From assembly GCF_014268495.2 (NCBI RefSeq), contig NZ_CP077087.1, positions 2,731,501 to 2,795,500 on the forward strand: a DNA stretch of 64,000 nucleotides, given 5' to 3'. How positions within the stretch are numbered: position 1 is the first letter of the stretch; every line of letters starts with the position of its first letter. Positions 59,614 through 64,000 of the stretch are shown here, one piece after another. The translations under genes were made by a program, and so were the position numbers. Source of the stretch: Pseudomonas monsensis. Its GTDB lineage: Bacteria; Pseudomonadota; Gammaproteobacteria; Pseudomonadales; Pseudomonadaceae. The notes beneath the pieces are model-generated. The model was not told where the DNA came from. It did not search any database and worked only from the letters and a program-made list of their open reading frames with translations.

Positions 59614-61746
59614 TTAGAATCGAGTCTGCACCGCCAATTCAAAGGTGCGCGGCGTGCCCAGATAGTAAGCCGGCGACACATGCGCAAACTCGGCGTACAC
59701 CTCGTTGGTCAGGTTGCGCACCCGCCCGGTGACGGTGGTGTGTGAATCAACCTTGTAGCTGAGGAAGCTGCCGAACAGCGTGTACGACGGCACGGTCATG
59801 GTGTTGGCGGTGTCGGCATACACCGATGCTACGTAACGCGCATTGACCCCACCTTGCCATTGCGGCGAAAAGTCATAGGTCAGCCACACATTGCCGACGC
59901 GATCCGGCACGTTGGTCGGTGTATTGCCCTTGCGCGACACCACGACACCGGCGGCATTCTTTTCAGTGAAGTCGTCGTACTGCGCATCGACCCAGGCGAA
60001 GTTGCCTTCGGCCAACAGCTTGTCGGTGATACGCAACGAACTCGCAATCTCGATGCCTTTCGAGGTCTGCTGGCCGACTGGAATGCTGCTGGTCGGGTCC
60101 AGTGGATCGGTAACGGCGAAGTCCTTGCGCTCGATGGTGTAGGCGGCGACGGTCGCCGAGCCTCGCCCGTTCAGGTAGTCGAACTTGCTGCCAATCTCCC
60201 ATTGTTTACCCGTCGAAACATCAAAGTCCTGAGTACCGTTCGGTTGCTCGGCGGCGGTGCTGTATTGCACGTAGACGTTGGCCGACGGGATGAATTGCCA
60301 GGTCAGGCCGACGCGACCAGTCACCGGCTCCCAACTGCGCTTGAGGTGCTTGGGGTTGGTGGCGGTCACTGTGCGATGGTTGGTGACGTCGAGGTCGATA
60401 TCGTCGTAACGCAGGCCTGTGAGCAGCGACAGTCTGTCGGTCAGCGCCAGACGGTTTTCCACGAACAGTGCCTTGGTCGTGACTTCATTGGTCTTGTCGC
60501 TGATCAACTTCGGGTTGGTGCCGGGAATGTCGTAGAAATGCCCTGGCCGGTAGTTGTTCGGGTCCACCGTACTCGCGCCTTTGACGTTGAGCGGTGAGTT
60601 GGTGGTCTGGTTGACCTTGTATTCGAAACCCCCGGACCACGTTGTATCGAGACCGAAGAACGTATTGTCGTGACGCAGTTCGAACTGGTTGCCGTTCTGC
60701 TCGCCCTGATGGCGCACCTGATACGCGGTGGAGCGATTCACCGCCGTGTTGTCGGCGTTGTACTGATAGGTTTCGAGGTTGCGGTAGTCGCGCTGGCTGT
60801 CGAGGTGATACAGCGTGTTGCGCAGGGTGGTGCTGTCGTTGATCCGGTAATCAATGATCGAGCGCAGCCAGATCGTCCGTTGTTCGTAGCGCCCGTCTTC
60901 GACGTTGTAATTGTTGAAGCGGTTGTGTCTGTCGATTTTCAACTCACCGGCCTTGGGGTTGAGCACCGGCGTGCCCCAGTACGGGCTGTCTTCGTGCTCG
61001 TCCTGATATTCGAGGGCGAGGGTGTGCGACAGGTCCGGCGTGAGGTCGCTGAGCAGCGAGAACGCCACGCTCCAGGCATCGCGTTCCTGGCGGTCGATGT
61101 AGCCGTTGCTGGTGTTGTGACTGACATCCAGACGCGCGTAGTGCTGCACATCGGCATTCGGCGCGGTCAGGGCGTGGTTGAGGCCGAAGGCGGTTTCGGT
61201 GGTGTCGTAGGTGCCGTAGCTGACCCGACCTTCAGTCGCCTGTTCATCGCGGCTGGCCAGTTTGGTCACGTAGTTCAACGAACCGCCGACGGAACCTGCG
61301 CCATTGACCAGCGATGACGGACCACCGAGCAATTCCACCCGGTCGTAAATCCACGCATCCACCGGCCGGGCGAGGCCGCCGGATACGTTGATGCCGTTGA
61401 ACATCTGGGTAATCTGGCTGCTGGTGAAGCCGCGATAGGAGACGAAGCCGCCGAAACCCGGCGGTGCGCTGGCATTGACCCCGGGCAGGGTGTTGGCGGC
61501 GTCCTGGAAATTTTGTGCGCCGTGGCGTTCGATGTCGTTGCGGTTGGCAATGGCCACCGACGCGGGTGTGTCGCGCACGCTCAGACCGAGGCGCGAGGCC
61601 ATGCCACTGGATTGGTCGAGGCTCAAGCCCGGTTCGGCGCCGGACTCGCCATTGATGGTGATCGGCGCCAGATCCACGGCGGATTGCGCCCAGGCGTTAA
61701 CGGACAGGCAGCCGCACAGGCTCGCCAGCAAAGTGAGTTGTTTCAT
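59614..61746 (-). CDS. TonB-dependent outer-membrane receptor
   Basis: A 710-aa porin-like receptor. Signal peptide MKQLTLLASLCGCLSVNAWA; TonB box-like DLAPITING after cleavage; plug domain with SVRDTPASVAIANRNDIERH and RVELLGGPSSLVNGAGSVGG; beta-barrel ending in a terminal Phe (LAVQTRF). It looks like the siderophore-receptor superfamily. No Fur box was recognised upstream, and the DUF2946 neighbour is more often seen with copper-linked receptors, so the ligand is open. Start ATG at 61746 or the ATG just before it (61749), with AGGA upstream. Confidence 0.87.
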   Translation of the reverse strand: MKQLTLLASLCGCLSVNAWAQSAVDLAPITINGESGAEPGLSLDQSSGMASRLGLSVRDTPASVAIANRNDIERHGAQNFQDAANTLPGVNASAPPGFGGFVSYRGFTSSQITQMFNGINVSGGLARPVDAWIYDRVELLGGPSSLVNGAGSVGGSLNYVTKLASRDEQATEGRVSYGTYDTTETAFGLNHALTAPNADVQHYARLDVSHNTSNGYIDRQERDAWSVAFSLLSDLTPDLSHTLALEYQDEHEDSPYWGTPVLNPKAGELKIDRHNRFNNYNVEDGRYEQRTIWLRSIIDYRINDSTTLRNTLYHLDSQRDYRNLETYQYNADNTAVNRSTAYQVRHQGEQNGNQFELRHDNTFFGLDTTWSGGFEYKVNQTTNSPLNVKGASTVDPNNYRPGHFYDIPGTNPKLISDKTNEVTTKALFVENRLALTDRLSLLTGLRYDDIDLDVTNHRTVTATNPKHLKRSWEPVTGRVGLTWQFIPSANVYVQYSTAAEQPNGTQDFDVSTGKQWEIGSKFDYLNGRGSATVAAYTIERKDFAVTDPLDPTSSIPVGQQTSKGIEIASSLRITDKLLAEGNFAWVDAQYDDFTEKNAAGVVVSRKGNTPTNVPDRVGNVWLTYDFSPQWQGGVNARYVASVYADTANTMTVPSYTLFGSFLSYKVDSHTTVTGRVRNLTNEVYAEFAHVSPAYYLGTPRTFELAVQTRF

Positions 61747-61838
61747 CATTGAATCCTGAATGCTTGGCTAGGTGTCAGCGCACAGGCAAACGCCGCGCGT
61801 TGGCGCAGTGGGCTGACAAATCAATAGGGCGAAGACAC

Positions 61839-62228
61839 TCAGGCGAGCGGTGGGGCGCGAGGGTTGGCCGAGGGCCAGGTGAAGCGGGCAGGGAGGTCGG
61901 CGCTGACGACAGGCGCCAACGGCGGACTGTGTTGTTCGGGCAGCACCGCAAGGGTCAGGCTGGAGTTGAACGCCGGGCCCATGCCCCCGCCGACAGAGCA
62001 CAGCGGGCAACCGAACGCCTTGCTCAGGGTCGGCAGTTTTTCTTCGACGGGATTTGGCGAGAGCGGTGCTTGAGTGGCCGGGTCGACCGTACAGAACTGG
62101 CCGCCGATGCCGTTGAGTTGCATGCCGACCATTTGCCCGTGACCGATGCTGCAGGCGAACACATTGAACAGGACGCAGCAATAGAGCATCCAGGCCAGCA
62201 GTGAGCGATCGGAACGGGAGAATTTCAT
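61839..62228 (-). CDS. DUF2946 domain-containing protein
   Basis: A 129-aa protein with an N-terminal hydrophobic signal or anchor (LLAWMLYCCVLFNVFACSIGH). Cysteines (QFCTVDP, FGCPLCSVG) could bind metal. DUF2946 proteins often sit beside TonB receptors thought to handle copper. It ends 90 bases before the receptor gene on the same strand, so they probably share a promoter. The ATG at 62228 is chosen; the open frame to 62324 lacks a signal. Confidence 0.8.
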   Translation of the reverse strand: MKFSRSDRSLLAWMLYCCVLFNVFACSIGHGQMVGMQLNGIGGQFCTVDPATQAPLSPNPVEEKLPTLSKAFGCPLCSVGGGMGPAFNSSLTLAVLPEQHSPPLAPVVSADLPARFTWPSANPRAPPLA

Positions 62229-62322
62229 GGGGCGGCACTTTACCGTACCGCTGATCGGTCGTGCACTTGAAAAAATGCCGACTAGGATGATTTGTTCAAG
62301 TCTTTTGAAAGGACTCTCAAGC

Positions 62323-62763
62323 ATGACCTTCGTATTGGCTCAGTGGCTGGTGACGATTTTTGCAATCATCAGCCTGGTGCATGTGTATTGGGCGTTGGGT
62401 GGGCAGTGGGCGGCGGTAGCCGCAGTGCCACAGATTCCCGTGCAGGGGCTGGTGGCGACAGTACGACCGGCCTTCGAGCCTTCAGGCTGGATCACGCTGC
62501 TGGTGGCGGCAGCGTTATTGGCGATTGCCGGCCTCATCTGCATGCGCGTCGGCTGGGGAATGCCGGCGGTGCATGACGGCTGGCTGCAATGGGTAATCAG
62601 TGCAATTGCGCTGTTGATGTTTGCCCGGGCAATTGGCGATTCGAATCTGGTGGGCTTCTTCAAAGAGGTGAAGGATTCACGGTTTGCGCGACTGGATACG
62701 TGGGTGTATTCGCCGTTGTGTCTGGCGCTAGGGGCGGGGTTGTTGGCGGTGGCCTGGGTTTGA
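62323..62763 (+). CDS. DUF3995 domain-containing membrane protein
   Basis: A 146-aa inner-membrane protein with four hydrophobic segments. HVYWALGGQWA near the start is typical of DUF3995. AAAGGA stands about nine bases before the ATG at 62323. Function unknown. Divergent from the DUF2946 gene. Confidence 0.85.
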   Translation: MTFVLAQWLVTIFAIISLVHVYWALGGQWAAVAAVPQIPVQGLVATVRPAFEPSGWITLLVAAALLAIAGLICMRVGWGMPAVHDGWLQWVISAIALLMFARAIGDSNLVGFFKEVKDSRFARLDTWVYSPLCLALGAGLLAVAWV

Positions 62764-62790
62764 GGTTTGAGGTTTTAGGTGATCTGGAAA

Positions 62791-62864
62791 GCGCTATCGC
62801 GAGCAGGTTCACTCCTACAGAGGAACGCATTCCAAGTGTAGTGGTGAGCCTGCTCGCGATAGCG
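62791..62864. repeat. REP inverted pair, GCGAGCAGGTTCACTCC class
   Basis: GCTATCGCGAGCAGGTTCACT faces GTGAGCCTGCTCGCGATAGC. Lies between convergent genes and might help separate the DUF3995 and mrpG transcripts. Confidence 0.9.
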
Positions 62865-62886
62865 TCATTGCAGATAATACAAAGCT

Positions 62887-63249
62887 TCAGTTGCCGCTTT
62901 CGGTGCGCCGGCTACTGACCTCGGCCGGCACATCATCCCCGGCCATGCGCTTGCGGAACAACGCCGCCCGCGCCAGCAGCAACGTGGTGACCGGTACGGT
63001 GATCGCCAACAGAACCGGAATCAGCCAGGCGTGCAGCACCGGCCCCGATTTCAATGCCGAAAAACAAATGATCGACGCCAATGCCACGCACCACGCTCCC
63101 AGCGTCGAGGCCAGGGCTGGCGGGTGCATGCGCTGAAAGTAATCCTTCATGCGCAATAATCCGCTCGCACCGATCAGCGCGAACACGCCGCTGAGCACCA
63201 GCAGGATCGCCACGGGGATCTCGACCCATAAAGACAAATCGGCATTCAT
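62887..63249 (-). CDS. mrpG: Cation/proton antiporter subunit G (MrpG/PhaG)
   Basis: A 120-aa membrane protein with three segments, fitting MrpG (PVAILLVLSGVFALIGASGLLRMKDYFQRMHPP). It is a small subunit of the multi-part Na+(K+)/H+ antiporter used for pH and salt balance. Its start overlaps the mrpF stop by four bases. It is the last gene of the operon; the larger subunits lie beyond the right edge. Confidence 0.9.
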   Translation of the reverse strand: MNADLSLWVEIPVAILLVLSGVFALIGASGLLRMKDYFQRMHPPALASTLGAWCVALASIICFSALKSGPVLHAWLIPVLLAITVPVTTLLLARAALFRKRMAGDDVPAEVSSRRTESGN

Positions 63250-63524
63250 TCGATCACCTCGCCACGCAGCAGGAATTTCGCCAGGGCAAACGAGCCGACG
63301 AAGCCGAACAGCGCAATCAGCAGCGCCGCTTCGAAGTAAGTGTCACTGGAATAACGAATGCCGAGGGTCAGCATCATCAGCATGGCGATGATGTACAAGT
63401 AGTCCAGGGCCAGTACTCGATCCTGCGCCGACGGCCCCTTGAACAGGCGCACCAGGGTCAAAACCATGGCCAGCGAGAACAGGAACAACGTCAGCAGAAT
63501 CGCGTTCGACAGTAACGGGCTCAT
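63246..63524 (-). CDS. mrpF: Cation/proton antiporter subunit F (MrpF/PhaF)
   Basis: A 92-aa membrane protein with three segments and the MrpF signature RLFKGPSAQDRVLALDYLYI. Overlaps both neighbours by four bases (ATGA-type), showing translational coupling within the mrp operon. Confidence 0.92.
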   Translation of the reverse strand: MSPLLSNAILLTLFLFSLAMVLTLVRLFKGPSAQDRVLALDYLYIIAMLMMLTLGIRYSSDTYFEAALLIALFGFVGSFALAKFLLRGEVIE

Positions 63525-64000
63525 TCGAAAATCTCCATCAGCGGCCGCTCGTAAGTGCGCTTGAAGTGCTCGATGAACTGCGCTTCGTCATCCAGATCCC
63601 ACACGTGCAGCAACAGAATGCTGCGATCCAGCGCCAGTTCTGACCACACGGTGCCGGGCACCACGGTGCAGATCATTGCCAGCGCCGCCAGGCCATGGGC
63701 ATCGCGCAAGTCCAGCGGCACCTTGATAAAACGTGAGCGGGGCGGGCGGCGACCGGCGTTGAGTACGCCCCAAGCAACGATCAGGTTGGACATGATCACG
63801 TCACGCCCGACCAGCAGGAACAGGCGCAGAATTGTCCCCGGACGGCGAACGCGTACTGGTTTCGGGCGCAACTTGCGCATCATCAATGGCGCGGCGAACC
63901 CCAGTATTGCGCCAAGCAACAGATTGCCCGGGCTGACCGACAGGTTCAGCGTCAGCCATAACACCCACAGGGCCAGTGACAGCAACGGTGCCGGGAAAAT
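63521..64000 (-). CDS. mrpE: Cation/proton antiporter subunit E (MrpE/PhaE), 5' end outside the window
   Basis: The frame is open to the right edge; 159 codons are visible (IFPAPLLSLALWVLWLTLNLS onward), so only a few N-terminal residues are missing. MrpE features include a membrane N-terminus and ICTVVPGTVWSELALDRSIL. Its stop overlaps the mrpF start. The operon presumably continues with mrpABCD to the right. Confidence 0.9.
   Translation of the reverse strand: MFPAPLLSLALWVLWLTLNLSVSPGNLLLGAILGFAAPLMMRKLRPKPVRVRRPGTILRLFLLVGRDVIMSNLIVAWGVLNAGRRPPRSRFIKVPLDLRDAHGLAALAMICTVVPGTVWSELALDRSILLLHVWDLDDEAQFIEHFKRTYERPLMEIFE

Noticed and set aside
61747..62322. Fur box upstream of the TonB receptor or DUF2946 gene
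   Set aside because: No sequence close to the GATAATGATAATCATTATC pattern was found.

Overview
The window reads as chromosome from the Pseudomonas fluorescens group. Most of it is GC-rich and carries genes typical of that group: AcnB, MiaE, a cyn cluster with DUF2790, a serralysin protease, DUF6124, and Mrp/Pha antiporter subunits. The gaps between genes are studded with the short GTGGGAGCGAGCTTGCTCGCGA-type REP palindromes common in fluorescent pseudomonads. No rRNA, tRNA or CRISPR array was recognised. All assignments come from reading the sequence and from memory of protein families; no database was searched.

Layout, left half. 1-197 is the 3' end of a type VI secretion tssA gene. 0.2-10.5 kb holds a 2-hydroxyacid dehydrogenase, a small secreted protein, a tautomerase, a HAAAP amino-acid permease, a SulP anion transporter, acnB and a universal stress protein. 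10.7-19.5 kb holds miaE, an RstA/RstB-like two-component pair, a GFA protein, glutaminase, a ProA-like aldehyde dehydrogenase, and the cyanate-detoxification set (cynS, DUF2790, carbonic anhydrase) divergent from cynR. 20-30 kb holds topoisomerase III (with a LexA-like box upstream), an orphan serralysin, an MHS transporter, and a GMC oxidoreductase divergent from a LysR regulator.

30.2-33.2 kb is a small stress module: a universal stress protein, a Zn alcohol dehydrogenase and a GNAT acetyltransferase, with FNR/Anr-type boxes in front of each. Another perfect box lies upstream of the first universal stress protein. 33.3-39.6 kb is the most interesting stretch. It is a tightly overlapping seven-gene minus-strand run: thermostable-hemolysin/GNAT-like protein, adenylate-forming ligase, heme-oxygenase-like di-iron oxidase, short-chain dehydrogenase, TPR protein, and a QseB/QseC two-component system. 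Two PmrA/QseB-like direct-repeat boxes precede it. It looks like a self-regulated pathway that makes or modifies a small acyl compound. I do not know its product.

42-51 kb is accessory DNA. A DUF6124 gene lies behind a strongly structured leader. Next come an IS3-family element with a 3-bp target duplication, a wrecked DUF2235-type T6SS effector, and then an AT-rich island of lipoprotein, peptidoglycan-hydrolase-like and membrane-protein genes dotted with a 34-bp-period repeat. Core-like sequence resumes with AraC/cupin, DNA-alkylation repair/GST and an RpiR regulator. Further right are a DksA-like protein with a reduced zinc finger, a chemoreceptor with a C-terminal sensor, several small conserved hypotheticals, a glycine-betaine-type binding protein, a TonB receptor with DUF2946, and the mrpEFG end of an antiporter operon that runs off the right edge.
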